A stretch of DNA of 64,000 nucleotides from P52-10 sp041397365 (GTDB lineage: Bacteria > Pseudomonadota > Alphaproteobacteria > Rhizobiales > Xanthobacteraceae). The translations under genes and the position numbers were made by a program. Below the pieces are notes generated by a model that did no database searches, was not told the origin of the DNA, and was given only the letters and a program-made list of their open reading frames with translations. Every line of letters begins with the position of its first letter. Positions within the stretch are counted from its first letter, which is position 1. This document shows, piece after piece, positions 9,194-17,910 of the stretch. Where the stretch lies: positions 1 to 64,000 of the forward strand of contig JAWKWT010000007.1 in assembly GCA_041397365.1 (NCBI GenBank), written 5' to 3'.

Positions 9194-9790
9194 GATGCGC
9201 AAGTTCAGGAATGATCCGAAGCTGCATCCGCTTTCTACCCAAGCGGAAAGATCGAAATATTCTCCGAGAACATCGCATCGTTCGGCTATGACGATTGCAA
9301 GGGCCATCCGAGTTGGCTGGGGCCGGCCGAAATCGTCACGGACGACGCGCCGCTGTTCCTGCTCGCCAGCCAGCCGCAAACGCGGCTGCATAGCCAGCTT
9401 GATTTCGGTGGCTATAGCGAATCGCGCAAGAAGCGCGGGCGCGAGGTTGTCAGCATTCATCCCGTCGATGCGAAGCCGCGCGACCTGGTGGATGGAGACA
9501 TCGCACTCCTGTCGAATGCGCACGGCGCTTGTCTCGCCTCGGTGAATATTTCCGAAGACCTTCGTCCCGGTGTCGTTCAGTTGCCGACCGGAGCCTGGTA
9601 CGATCCGCAGGACCCGTCAGACGAACGGCCGCTCTGCGTTCATGGAAATCCGAATGTTCTGACAAGAGACATCGGGACGTCGAGCCTGGCGCAAGGGTCT
9701 TGCGGCCAGCTTTCGGTCGTGCAGGTCGAGAAGTTCACGGGCAATCTTCCGCCGATCCGTGCATTCGATCCGCCGAACGATCCAGCTTGA
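9194..9790 (+). pseudogene. Molybdopterin oxidoreductase (BisC/DMSO-reductase type), C-terminal fragment
   Basis: This is the C-terminal molydopterin-dinucleotide-binding domain of a BisC/TorA-like enzyme without its catalytic body. It reads FRNDPKLHPLST, then (after one missing base near 9235) PSGKIEIFSEN, ASQPQTRLHSQLD, RPGVVQLPTGAWYDP and LCVHGNPNVLTRDIGTS, ending at the stop at 9790. About 200 of some 750 residues remain. The 5' side abuts the crotonase fragment on the opposite strand at about 9190, so both genes lost their N-terminal parts at one junction. Confidence 0.85.
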
Positions 9791-9906
9791 ATGAACGCAA
9801 TAGCCGCGACCGCTTGAAAGGCGCGTGTTCTCATCCAACGCTCGCGGGCAATCAGGTGTTCTCCGACCGCGAGTTCATGTCATCTGCAAAGAGCGAAAGA
9901 AGAAGA

Positions 9907-10860
9907 ATGAAGACAAGAATCCTTTCAGGAATTGTGCTGGCCCTGTCCTTGATGAACTGCGCCTTTGCGCAGGATTATCCAAATCGTCCTATTACTCTGA
10001 TCGTGCCGTTTCCGGCGGGCGGTCCGTCGGACGTCATCGGCCGGACCATCGCCGAAGCCGCGCAAAAGCATCTGGGGCAACCCATCATCGTCGATAACAA
10101 GGGTGGCGGTGGAGGCACGTTGGGGCCGACGCTTATGGCTGCGACGGCGAAGCCTGACGGTTACACCATTTCAATGGTGCATGAGGCGCTCTATCGCGTT
10201 CAGATCATGCAAAAGACGACATATGACGTCGCGAAGGACTTTACCTACATTCTGAATCTGGCCGGCTTCGCCTATGGCGTTCTGGTGCCCGCGGATTCGC
10301 AGTTCAAGGACTGGCAGCAGGTTGTCGACTATGCACGCCAGAATCCCGGCAAGGTGACTTACGGCACTCCGGGAGCTGCGACCGGGCTGCATATCGGCAT
10401 GGAGCGCATCAGCCGCCATTCCGGCATCAAGCTCGTCCATGTGCCTTTCAAGGGCTCCGCCGAGTCCCAAACCGCTGCGATGGGAGGTCACGTCATGCTG
10501 AGTGCAACTGGCTCCAGCGCCAAGCCGCTTGTCGATGCGGGAAAACTCCGGTTTCTGCAAATCTGGACCAGTCATCGATTGGCGTCATTTCCCGATACGC
10601 CGACCTTGCGGGAACTTGGCTATCCTTTCGATATCAATGCTATCACCGGACTTGCTGGACCGAAGGGGATGGACCCCAAGATCGTCGCGAAACTCCATGA
10701 TGCCTTCAAGAAGGCACTAGAGGATAAACAGGTTCAGGATGTGATGCGGAAGCTCGAGCTATCGCCGCTTTATATGAGCGGGGAAGACTTGAAGAAAACA
10801 TTCCTGACCAACATGGAAATCGAGCGGCCGATCCTGCAAGAGCTGGGAGTCGCGAAATAG
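9907..10860 (+). CDS. Bug-family tripartite tricarboxylate transporter receptor (TctC-like)
   Basis: A 317-residue periplasmic solute-binding protein of the Bug/TctC family, with a signal peptide (MKTRILSGIVLALSLMNCAFA) followed by QDYPNRPITLIVPF and the ligand-loop glycine motif PAGGPSDVIGR. It also has the family's KPDGYT and VPFKGSAES segments. The start was set at the ATG at 9907 because it precedes the signal peptide; the frame is open much further upstream. No TctA or TctB membrane gene is adjacent; the next genes are a CoA-transferase and a crotonase, which suggests an organic acid ligand. Confidence 0.9.
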   Translation: MKTRILSGIVLALSLMNCAFAQDYPNRPITLIVPFPAGGPSDVIGRTIAEAAQKHLGQPIIVDNKGGGGGTLGPTLMAATAKPDGYTISMVHEALYRVQIMQKTTYDVAKDFTYILNLAGFAYGVLVPADSQFKDWQQVVDYARQNPGKVTYGTPGAATGLHIGMERISRHSGIKLVHVPFKGSAESQTAAMGGHVMLSATGSSAKPLVDAGKLRFLQIWTSHRLASFPDTPTLRELGYPFDINAITGLAGPKGMDPKIVAKLHDAFKKALEDKQVQDVMRKLELSPLYMSGEDLKKTFLTNMEIERPILQELGVAK

Positions 10861-10893
10861 CCGTCGGGTCAGCCGGTAAGTTATTGTCTCTTG

Positions 10894-10928
10894 AAGAAGC
10901 CGCCATGCCACAAGCATGGCGGCTTCTT
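10894..10928 (+). terminator. Strong hairpin after the Bug receptor gene
   Basis: A perfect 15-bp stem: AAGAAGCCGCCATGC at 10894-10908 and GCATGGCGGCTTCTT at 10914-10928, with loop CACAA. It lies 33 bases after the stop at 10860. The descending arm ends in TTCTT followed by GGTTTG, so the U-run is weak; it probably terminates or protects the upstream transcript. Confidence 0.7.
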
Positions 10929-11061
10929 GGTTTGCTCAACACATGTGGCGACAGCTCATTGTTGGGCAAGTAAAACTCAAGTCAGACGTGACCAAAACAC
11001 GTTTGACCGGTATCGGCGCCTTCGCAACTGTGCAGCTCCAAGCGACAACCGGGTGAGAGCT

Positions 11062-12255
11062 GTGCAAAAGCCGTTCAACAACATCAAGATTTTGGATTTC
11101 ACACAGGTCGTATCCGGACCATATGCGAGCTATCAGCTTGCCCTGTTGGGAGCGGACGTCATCAAAGTCGAACGGCGCGAAGGAGAAGATCTCCGCCGCA
11201 CCCACCTCAGCCGAGAATTGTCGGATCGAGGGCAGTCGCCATTCTTCCAGGCCGTCAATGGTCAGAAGCGGGGCATCACGCTCGATCTTCAGAAGCCCGA
11301 GGCCGTCGATATCGTCAAGAAGCTCGCCGCCAAGGCCGACGTCGTTGTCGAAAACTTTCGACCCGGTGTGATGGATAAGCTTGGGATCGGATATCGCGCT
11401 CTTTCGGAGGTGAATCCGTCGCTGGTCTACTGTGCTATCAGCGCGTTCGGACAAACGGGTCCGGAGCGTCTCGGTGCCGGCTATGACGGAAAGATTCAGG
11501 CGCTGTCCGGCATCATGGCGATGACTGGCTTCGAAGAAACGGGGCCGACGCGCGCCGGCTTCCCTGTCTGTGATGTTATTGCGGGCTTGACGGCCGCCTT
11601 CGCTATTTCATCGGCGTTGTTCCAGCGAAATCAAACAGGAAACGGTCAGTTCGTCGACGTCTCGATGCTGGAAGCCGCTCTGGCGTTTCTCTCCGGTCAG
11701 ATCGCGGAATACACGATCACCGGCCATCGTGAAGGACTTGGAGGAAACTACTCGGTCAGCCGGAAGCCGACCGCCAACACGTTCAAGGCCGGTGATGGAA
11801 GCATCCTTTTCTCGGTAAATAGCGAAAAGCAGTTTGGCGCCATGATGAATGCGCTGGGGCGTCCTGATGTACCGGCTGATCCGAAATTCACGAACTGGCA
11901 TGTGCGAAAGCAGAACGAAGCCGAACTTCGGGAAATCGTGGAAGCTGAGTTGGCCAAAAAGCCAGCAAAGGAATGGGAAAAAATCCTTGATGCCGCCGGC
12001 GCGCCCTGCGCAACGATCCGGCGTCTCGATGAGACTCTCGATCATCCGCAGATTGTCGCGCGTGAAGCCGTCAAGCCGATTGATACGCCATACGGCTCAT
12101 ACCGTCTTGCGGCCGCCGGCTTTCGCTTTGCGCAAGGAGGGCCGACGCTGGACCGGATGGCGCCGCATCTTGGTGAGCATACGTCATCCGTTCTTTCGGA
12201 GATGGGTTATTCGGATTGCGAAATCGAACAGCTTCGCGCGGCTTCGATTATTTGA
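11062..12255 (+). CDS. CaiB/BaiF family CoA-transferase (class III)
   Basis: A class III CoA-transferase of about 397 residues. It starts with the typical ILDFTQVVSGPYAS segment, then LLGADVIKVERR and VVENFRPGVMDKLG, and holds the Asp in FPVCDVIAGL that aligns with the catalytic Asp of formyl-CoA transferase. Such enzymes move CoA from one carboxylic acid to another. The frame opens upstream without ATG; GTG at 11053 and 11062 are both possible and neither has a strong ribosome site. It is followed by a crotonase 39 bases later and a Bug receptor, forming a likely uptake and activation unit. Confidence 0.9.
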   Translation: MQKPFNNIKILDFTQVVSGPYASYQLALLGADVIKVERREGEDLRRTHLSRELSDRGQSPFFQAVNGQKRGITLDLQKPEAVDIVKKLAAKADVVVENFRPGVMDKLGIGYRALSEVNPSLVYCAISAFGQTGPERLGAGYDGKIQALSGIMAMTGFEETGPTRAGFPVCDVIAGLTAAFAISSALFQRNQTGNGQFVDVSMLEAALAFLSGQIAEYTITGHREGLGGNYSVSRKPTANTFKAGDGSILFSVNSEKQFGAMMNALGRPDVPADPKFTNWHVRKQNEAELREIVEAELAKKPAKEWEKILDAAGAPCATIRRLDETLDHPQIVAREAVKPIDTPYGSYRLAAAGFRFAQGGPTLDRMAPHLGEHTSSVLSEMGYSDCEIEQLRAASII

Positions 12256-12294
12256 TCCCGACTGCATCGACTGTTTCTGGACAAGGAGATCGCC

Positions 12295-13071
12295 GTGACT
12301 GAGGCCGTGACTCAAGAAATGGTTGCAGAGCACGTCGCTCTGGTGACGCTCAACCGCCCGGAGGTGCTGAACGCCGTGAATGGCGATTTGGCGATCGGTC
12401 TCGAAGCCGCGGTCCTTCGCACCGAGCAGGATCCCAACGTTTGGGCCGTCGTTCTGACGGGGGCTGGAGATCGTGGATTTTGTCCGGGAGCGGACCTGAA
12501 GGCGCTGGGGCGAGGAGAAGGGAGAAGCTTTCGGACGCGCGCCGGCGGATTTGCAGGCTTCGTCTATCAGCCGCGGAGCAAGCCGTGGATTGCGGCAATT
12601 AACGGCGCTGCCGTCGCAGGGGGGCTTGAGATCGCATTGACCTGCGAGCTGGTCGTCGCCGCAGAACATGCCCGGCTCGGGCTCCCCGAGGTGAAGCGTG
12701 CACTGGTTGCCGGCGCGGGAGGGCTGTTTCGCCTCTCGCGATCCGTGCCGCGGGCCGTTGCTCTCGAGATGATCTTGACGGGCGGAGAAATCAGTGCGGA
12801 CCGCGCGCTCCAATACGGTCTTGTCAATCGAGTGGTTCCGATAGAGCGGCTGATTCCGGAGGCGGTCTCGCTCGCACAAGCTATTTGCGACAACGCGCCG
12901 ATTTCCGTTCGGGAAAGCCTGAAGGTTGCTCGACTTTCATTCGATCTCGACGAAGCTGGTCTGAAGGAGGCGAGCAAATTTGCGTCCAAGGCAAATGCCG
13001 CGACGGAGGACTTCAGGGAAGGCCCGCGTGCGTTTGTCGAGAAGCGAGCGCCACGCTGGCTGGGTCGGTGA
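12295..13071 (+). CDS. Enoyl-CoA hydratase/isomerase family protein
   Basis: A 258-residue crotonase. The oxyanion-hole segments are FCPGADLKAL and NGAAVAGGLEIAL. Both catalytic glutamates of classical enoyl-CoA hydratase are in place: one in GGLEIAL and one in GLPEVKRAL. The start is a GTG at 12295 preceded by AAGGAG. It lies directly between the CaiB/BaiF transferase and a Bug receptor gene, so it probably hydrates the unsaturated acyl-CoA made from the acid that enters the pathway. The substrate is unknown. Confidence 0.9.
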   Translation: MTEAVTQEMVAEHVALVTLNRPEVLNAVNGDLAIGLEAAVLRTEQDPNVWAVVLTGAGDRGFCPGADLKALGRGEGRSFRTRAGGFAGFVYQPRSKPWIAAINGAAVAGGLEIALTCELVVAAEHARLGLPEVKRALVAGAGGLFRLSRSVPRAVALEMILTGGEISADRALQYGLVNRVVPIERLIPEAVSLAQAICDNAPISVRESLKVARLSFDLDEAGLKEASKFASKANAATEDFREGPRAFVEKRAPRWLGR

Positions 13072-13104
13072 GAATGCAGACGGAAAACACGAAGGGAGGG
13101 GCGG

Positions 13105-14073
13105 ATGTCACATCGTCACATTGGCAGGATGGTGGCCGGATTGGTTTTCGCTCTTGCGGCAAATGCAGCACACGCAAACGACTACCCAAGTCGAGCGATC
13201 AGGCTCATCGTTCCTTATAGCGCCGGTGGGCCGGGCGACACCGTTTCACGGGCATATGCAAACGAACTCTCAAAGGCGCTGAATCAAACGATCGTCGTGG
13301 AGAACCGGCCGGGCGCCGGAACCGCGATCGGCACGCAGGCTGCCAAGCAGGCGCCTGCCGATGGCTATTCCTTGCTTTTCGCAACAGCCGGCATTGTCTC
13401 CACCATGCTGGGTCTGAAGAATCCGGGCTACTCCATGGACGACTTTGTGCCTGTCGCCATGCTCGGCGATCAGTACTACGTCCTGATGGTGTCGAGGGCG
13501 TTGCCAGCTTCGAATTTTCAGGAGTTTGTCGAGCATGCCCGAAAGCACCCTGACAAGATGAATTATGCCACGCTCGGCGCCGGGGCGGCTTCTCATGTTC
13601 TGGCAGACCGGTTGCAGCGAGCGGCGAAATTTCAATGGCAGGAAATATCCTACAAGGGAGCCGGACCCGCGATCCAGGCACTGATGAGCAATGACGTGCA
13701 AGGATATTTTACGACACAGTCGTCTGCCGTTTCGCTTCTTGATTCCGACAAGGTGCGATCGATCGCCATTGCGTCCGATGAGCGTGGCGAATTCCTGCCG
13801 AGCGTTCCGACATTCAAGGAGCTTGGTTACGACGGGATCGTCGACCGGGGCTGGTATGCGATCCTCATACGCGCCTCGACGCCGCCGGAGATGATCGATC
13901 GGCTAAGATCGGCCTCACGGCAGGCGATCAATTCGCCCGAGATGAAAAGCCATCTGAAATCGCTCGGACTGTCGCCATCCAAGGTTTCGATCGAGAATTT
14001 TCGGAAGCTGATTACGCAGGAATTGCAGATACGCGCGGATGACAACAGGCGGCTCGGTATCGAGCCACAATAA
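13105..14073 (+). CDS. Bug-family receptor (TctC-like)
   Basis: A 322-residue secreted solute-binding protein of the Bug family. A signal peptide ends near AANAAHAN, followed by DYPSRAIRLIVPYSAGG, VVENRPGAGTAIG, APADGYS and ISYKGAGPAIQ, the standard family landmarks. The start is the ATG at 13105 after GGGAGGGG. It lies 33 bases after the crotonase gene and is probably the last gene of the CaiB-crotonase-Bug transcript. No membrane permease of the tripartite tricarboxylate system is encoded nearby, as is common for Bug receptors. Confidence 0.9.
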   Translation: MSHRHIGRMVAGLVFALAANAAHANDYPSRAIRLIVPYSAGGPGDTVSRAYANELSKALNQTIVVENRPGAGTAIGTQAAKQAPADGYSLLFATAGIVSTMLGLKNPGYSMDDFVPVAMLGDQYYVLMVSRALPASNFQEFVEHARKHPDKMNYATLGAGAASHVLADRLQRAAKFQWQEISYKGAGPAIQALMSNDVQGYFTTQSSAVSLLDSDKVRSIAIASDERGEFLPSVPTFKELGYDGIVDRGWYAILIRASTPPEMIDRLRSASRQAINSPEMKSHLKSLGLSPSKVSIENFRKLITQELQIRADDNRRLGIEPQ

Positions 14074-14278
14074 GCTTGTGGCAGGGCTATTCGTCGCGTT
14101 CGACGTTGGTCGGATCGCTTACTAAATCTGCGCTGAGAGCCATCTCAAATACGTACACATGCATTTGTTGTGAAGATTAAGTTCTGTTTCTTGAACAGAG
14201 ACATGTGAATTCTTGATGCGACAAAAGCAATCTAACTCAGCTACCTAACCGCCATTCACATAGCATCAAGGATGCAGA

Positions 14279-15268
14279 ATGAACTTACTCAATCGTTCTT
14301 TGAACAGGAATTGGATGCTTGTCCTGTATGCGGTGCTGTTCTGGTTGCCGGGGACAAATTCCAATGCCCAGGGCTGGCCAACGCGACCAATCACACTCAT
14401 CATGCCATTCGCGGCAGGGGGGTCGACCGATTTATATGGTCGCGCTCTAGCCGAATTTGCCAGCCGCAAGCATGGCATCACCATAGTTGTTGAGAATCGA
14501 CCAGGTGCCGGCGGTTTGATCGGTGTCAACGCGGTGAGACAGGCCGCACCAGATGGTTATACGCTGGGCTATTTCGGCTCTACCAATGCTATTGCATTGA
14601 GATTTATTGATAAAGGAATTCTCGTTGGTCGCGATGTGCAGGCGATTGGTCAGATAGCAAAGACGGCTGTCATTACAGTCGTCAATCCGAACGCCAATTC
14701 CGCAAGAAGCCTTGCCGAACTAGTTAGCTATTTGCGTCTAAATCCGGGAACGACATATGCGACGGTAGGTGTGGGTAGCATGACCCATATGCTAGTGACA
14801 GCGTTTGCGCGGAATAACAATATCAGCGTTGTGCATGTACCTTACAAGGGCGGAGCGCATGCAAGCGCAGCACTGTTAGGAGGAGAAATAGGTATCGGCA
14901 TCGGCCTTGATCCCCAATCGACGCTACCCCTTATCGAATCCGGACAATTTGTTGCCTTGGCGTATTCCGCAAGAAAGCGTCTAAAGGCGCTCCCGAATGT
15001 TCCGACGGTCTATGAACAAGGATTTCCCGAACTTGGAGCGGAGCCCTTCGGTGGGCTCATTGCTCCAATGGGTGTGCCCGCGGCAATAGTCAGCAAACTT
15101 GAAGGTCTGCTTGAAGAAGCAACCAAAGATTCGGACTTTATAGCCAAGGCGGAGGCGGGCGGCGCTCAAATTGCCTTCGCAAATCGGAACGAGTTTTCAA
15201 AAGCATTGAATGACATAACCGAGAAATTTGGGACAATAGTGCGTGAGAACAATATGAAGCCCGAGTGA
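14279..15268 (+). CDS. Bug-family receptor (TctC-like), AT-richer
   Basis: A 329-residue Bug-family receptor. A hydrophobic signal segment (residues about 12-28) precedes QGWPTRPITLIMPFAAGGSTD, and VVENRPGAGGLIGV, APDGYTLGY and VVHVPYKGGAHA follow. The start is the ATG at 14279 after AAGGATG. Base composition and codon use differ from neighbouring genes, with many A/T third positions and runs such as AGATTTATTGATAAAGG. Together with the AT-rich 205-base gap before it, this points to later acquisition than its neighbours. It is followed at 15429 by a terminator-like hairpin. Confidence 0.9.
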   Translation: MNLLNRSLNRNWMLVLYAVLFWLPGTNSNAQGWPTRPITLIMPFAAGGSTDLYGRALAEFASRKHGITIVVENRPGAGGLIGVNAVRQAAPDGYTLGYFGSTNAIALRFIDKGILVGRDVQAIGQIAKTAVITVVNPNANSARSLAELVSYLRLNPGTTYATVGVGSMTHMLVTAFARNNNISVVHVPYKGGAHASAALLGGEIGIGIGLDPQSTLPLIESGQFVALAYSARKRLKALPNVPTVYEQGFPELGAEPFGGLIAPMGVPAAIVSKLEGLLEEATKDSDFIAKAEAGGAQIAFANRNEFSKALNDITEKFGTIVRENNMKPE

Positions 15269-15426
15269 GTTTGGTATTGACCATTCGTCAACAGATGGGC
15301 GCTGTCTGGACGATTCTGATCGAAACCCATGTCGCTAATTGCTTCGGCTGCCTCGTCCACCTGTTTTAGCCTTGGCTTGCGGCGAGACGATTCTCCGCAA
15401 CCAACGATTTCTGCGATAGCAGATTG

Positions 15427-15664
15427 TCAAAAACCCGACGTCCGAAAGGGCGGCGGGTTTTTGGCTTTGCGCTCGTGCATCACATGCCCCGTGGCGATCA
15501 GCCGTTGGAGGTGATGGGAGAGTGTTGAGGCCGGGATGCCGAGCTTCGTTTGGAGGCGACCGACCGGCGCCCGTCATTCCGGCTCGGACGAGAGTGCGAT
15601 AGATGCGAAGACGGGTCGGGTTGCCGATCGCTTCGATCTGCTTGGCAGCTTTTTCGAGATTCAT
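15427..15664 (-). pseudogene. ArsR-family regulator, frameshifted and 3'-truncated
   Basis: From the ATG at 15664 the minus strand reads MNLEKAAKQIEAIGNPTRLR and IYRTLVRAG, a typical ArsR-family start; after a frameshift near 15560 it continues with VGRLQTKLGIPASTLSHHLQ and RLIATGHVMHERKA. The C-terminal wing and dimer helix are missing: the frame runs into the terminator hairpin and stops at 15427. The recognition helix is intact. It is the last element of the leftward ars operon, 59 bases after the ACR3 gene. The N-terminus lacks the CxC metal motif of classical ArsR. Confidence 0.75.
15429..15462. terminator. Bidirectional rho-independent terminator
   Basis: AAAAACCCG at 15429-15437 pairs with CGGGTTTTT at 15454-15462. 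The arms give a U-run on either strand, so this can end both the rightward Bug gene transcript and the leftward ars operon, which converge here. The loop region holds GACGTCCGAAAGGGCGG, which can extend the stem imperfectly. Confidence 0.75.
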
Positions 15665-15722
15665 GGAAATAAGCCAGCTCTCCGATCCGGTCGAGGTCAC
15701 CGCTATTTCCCTGATTGTCGAA

Positions 15723-16786
15723 TTACCGTCCCGGCCGAGTCTCCTCCGCGATCCGGGCACCAGCGCGCCCGCTCTCGTACCAGCCCTTGGAGCGGTTCAC
15801 GATCCAGACGACGGAGAGCATCACCGGCACCTCGATCAGCACACCGACCACGGTGGCGAGCGCGGCGCCCGACTGGAAGCCGAACAGGCTGATGGCGGCC
15901 GCGACCGCCAGCTCGAAGAAGTTGGAGGCCCCGACGAGGGCGGATGGGCCGGCGACGCAATGCTGCTCGCCCGATATGCGGTTGAGCAGGTACGCGAGCC
16001 CGGAATTGAAATAGACCTGGATCAGGATCGGCACGGCCAGCAGCGCGATGACGAGCGGCTGCGCCAGAATCTGTTCGCCCTGGAAGCCGAACAGAAGAAT
16101 GAGGGTGGCGAGAAGCGCCACCAGCGACAGCGGTTGGAGCCGATCGAGAAACCGCTTTAGGGCCGGCTCGCCGCCGGTTGCGAGCAATCGGTGCCGCAGG
16201 ATCTGGGCGGCGATCACCGGCACGACGATGTAGAGCACGACGGAGAGAACGAGCGTATCCCACGGCACGGTGATCGCCGAGAGGCCGAGGAGCAGACCGA
16301 CGATCGGCGCGAAGGCGAACACCATGATGGTATCGTTGAGTGCGACCTGGCTCAGCGTGAAATGCGGTTCGCCCTTGGTGAGGTTCGACCAGACGAACAC
16401 CATCGCCGTGCAGGGAGCGGCCGCGAGGATGATGAGGCCGGCGATGTAGCTGTCGATCTGGTCGGCCGGCAGGTAGGGCCGGAACAGATAGCCGATGAAC
16501 AGCCAGCCGAGCGCCGCCATCGAAACGGCTTGACCGCCCAGTTGACGAAGAGCGTGATGCCGATGCCGCGCCAATGCCTCTTGACCTCGCCGAGCGCTGC
16601 GAAGTCGATCTTGACCAGCATCGGCACGATCATCAGCCAGATCAGCGCCGCGACCGGCAGATTGACCTTGGCGATCTCGGCCGCGCCGATGGCGTGGAAC
16701 ACGCCGGGCACGATATGGCCGAGGGCGATACCGACGGCGATGCAGAGCGCGACCCAGAGGGTGAGATAGCGTTCAAAGGTGGACAT
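15723..16786 (-). pseudogene. acr3: ACR3-family arsenite exporter, one frameshift
   Basis: An arsenite efflux permease of the ACR3 (BASS-related) family with about ten hydrophobic helices. The start is the ATG at 16786 (MSTFERYLTLWVALCIAVG); the conserved N-terminal NLPVAALIWLMIVPMLVKID and the core AAPCTAMVFVWSNLTKGEP are present, the latter holding the family's essential Cys. Near 16527 the frame breaks after NWAVKPF and resumes with SMAALGWLFIGYLF; one missing base explains it and would restore a 354-residue protein of normal length. It overlaps nothing and starts 9 bases after arsC. Confidence 0.85.
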
Positions 16787-16795
16787 GCCCGCGCC

Positions 16796-17221
16796 TCACG
16801 CGGTCGCCACGCGGCGGCCATGCTCGTCCACCACCCGCTCGCCATCTTCCTTGACGAACTCGCCTTGTTGCGGTGGCAAGAGAGCGAGCACTTCTTCGGA
16901 GGGGCGGCAGAGCCTCACGCCCTTCGGGCTCACGACGATCGGCCGGTTGATGAGGATGGGATGCGCCATCACGGCGTCGAGCAGTTCATCGTCGGTCAGC
17001 TTTGGGTCGCCAAGGCCAAGCTCCGCATAGGGCGTGCCCTTCTCGCGCAGCAGCGCGCGGACGGAGATGCCCATGCGTGTGATGAGCTGCCTGAGCAGCG
17101 TCCGGGTGGGCGGCGTCTTCAGATATTCGACGACATGCGGCTCGATGCCGGCATTGCGGATCATTGCCAGGGTGTTGCGCGACGTGCCGCAATCGGGGTT
17201 GTGATAGATGATGACGTCCAT
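16796..17221 (-). CDS. arsC: Arsenate reductase (glutaredoxin-dependent)
   Basis: A 141-residue ArsC/Spx-fold reductase that converts arsenate to arsenite with glutathione and glutaredoxin. The active-site loop is NPDCGTSRNT with Cys11, and NRPIVVSPKGVRLCRP carries the conserved arginines that bind the oxyanion. The length matches the E. coli plasmid R773 type. It lies between a deleted low-molecular-weight type arsC and the ACR3 gene, so the operon kept this reductase. The start is the ATG at 17221. Confidence 0.93.
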   Translation of the reverse strand: MDVIIYHNPDCGTSRNTLAMIRNAGIEPHVVEYLKTPPTRTLLRQLITRMGISVRALLREKGTPYAELGLGDPKLTDDELLDAVMAHPILINRPIVVSPKGVRLCRPSEEVLALLPPQQGEFVKEDGERVVDEHGRRVATA

Positions 17222-17229
17222 GACGAACC

Positions 17230-17367
17230 TTACACTGCGCTCGGGCGCGGCTTGGGCGCACCCTGCAATTGGCCGATCTCGACGAGCGTGGAGCCGAAAT
17301 CGTCGAGGATCGAGCCGGCGGAATTGCCGGTGCAGAGGAAGAGCACATTATAAATACGGTCAGTCAC
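17230..17367 (-). pseudogene. Low-molecular-weight phosphatase-type arsenate reductase, internally deleted
   Basis: From a GTG at 17367, after AAGGAGACC, the frame begins with the N-terminus of thioredoxin-type ArsC (TDRIYNVLFLCTGNSA, containing the catalytic Cys loop), then jumps to GSILDDFGSTLVEIGQLQGA, which fits the end of such proteins, and stops after 45 codons. Normal proteins are about 130-175 residues, so nearly the whole phosphatase domain is deleted while both ends remain. Its start overlaps the 3' end of arsR by 8 bases. Confidence 0.7.
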
Positions 17368-17716
17368 GGACGGTCTCCTTGGACGGACAACAGGGCGTGA
17401 GGTCGGCGACCAGCGGCGCGCAGATCTCCGGGCGGCCGCCACAGCAATCCTTGACGAGGAACCCGGTGAGCGCACGCACGGCATTGAGCCTGGCGCGATA
17501 GATGATCGAGCGGCTCTGGCGTTCGGCTTCGATCAGGCCGGCGCGGGTAAGGACCGCCAGATGCGTGGACATGGTGTTGTGCGGCACGCCAATATGCCGG
17601 GCGACGTCCCCGGCAGGCAGACCGTCAGGCTCGTGCTCCAAGAGGAGCCGGAACACGTCGAGACGGGTCGGCTGGGCGAGCGCCGCAAAGGCGAGGATGG
17701 CTTGCTCTGATTCCAT
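17360..17716 (-). CDS. arsR: ArsR-family arsenic-responsive repressor
   Basis: A 118-residue winged-helix repressor heading the leftward ars operon. The fold is seen in MESEQAILAFAALAQPTRLD, the recognition helix in VPHNTMSTHLAVL and the wing in ERQSRSIIYRA. The classical CVCDL motif in the DNA-binding helix is absent. Instead there are cysteines in the C-terminal part: Cys91, Cys92 and Cys99, then a CC pair at 109-110. That layout resembles the C-terminal As(III) site known from Acidithiobacillus ferrooxidans ArsR. It presumably represses its own operon until arsenite binds. Confidence 0.92.
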   Translation of the reverse strand: MESEQAILAFAALAQPTRLDVFRLLLEHEPDGLPAGDVARHIGVPHNTMSTHLAVLTRAGLIEAERQSRSIIYRARLNAVRALTGFLVKDCCGGRPEICAPLVADLTPCCPSKETVRD

Positions 17717-17910
17717 GTGTCGAGACTAATCGACATGTGGGGAGGAGTCCAGCGGGATTAACGCGGGTTGATGGCGGCGGCGGCAGGGGACAGCAGGCAA
17801 CGCCCTGTAACAGGCGCAACGAATGGGTTTCGGCGACGCCTTCGCCCATTCGCGCCCGCCCGCGATCTTCCGCGAACACGCCGCCTTTTCGGCCTTCGAG
17901 AAGGCTCGCG

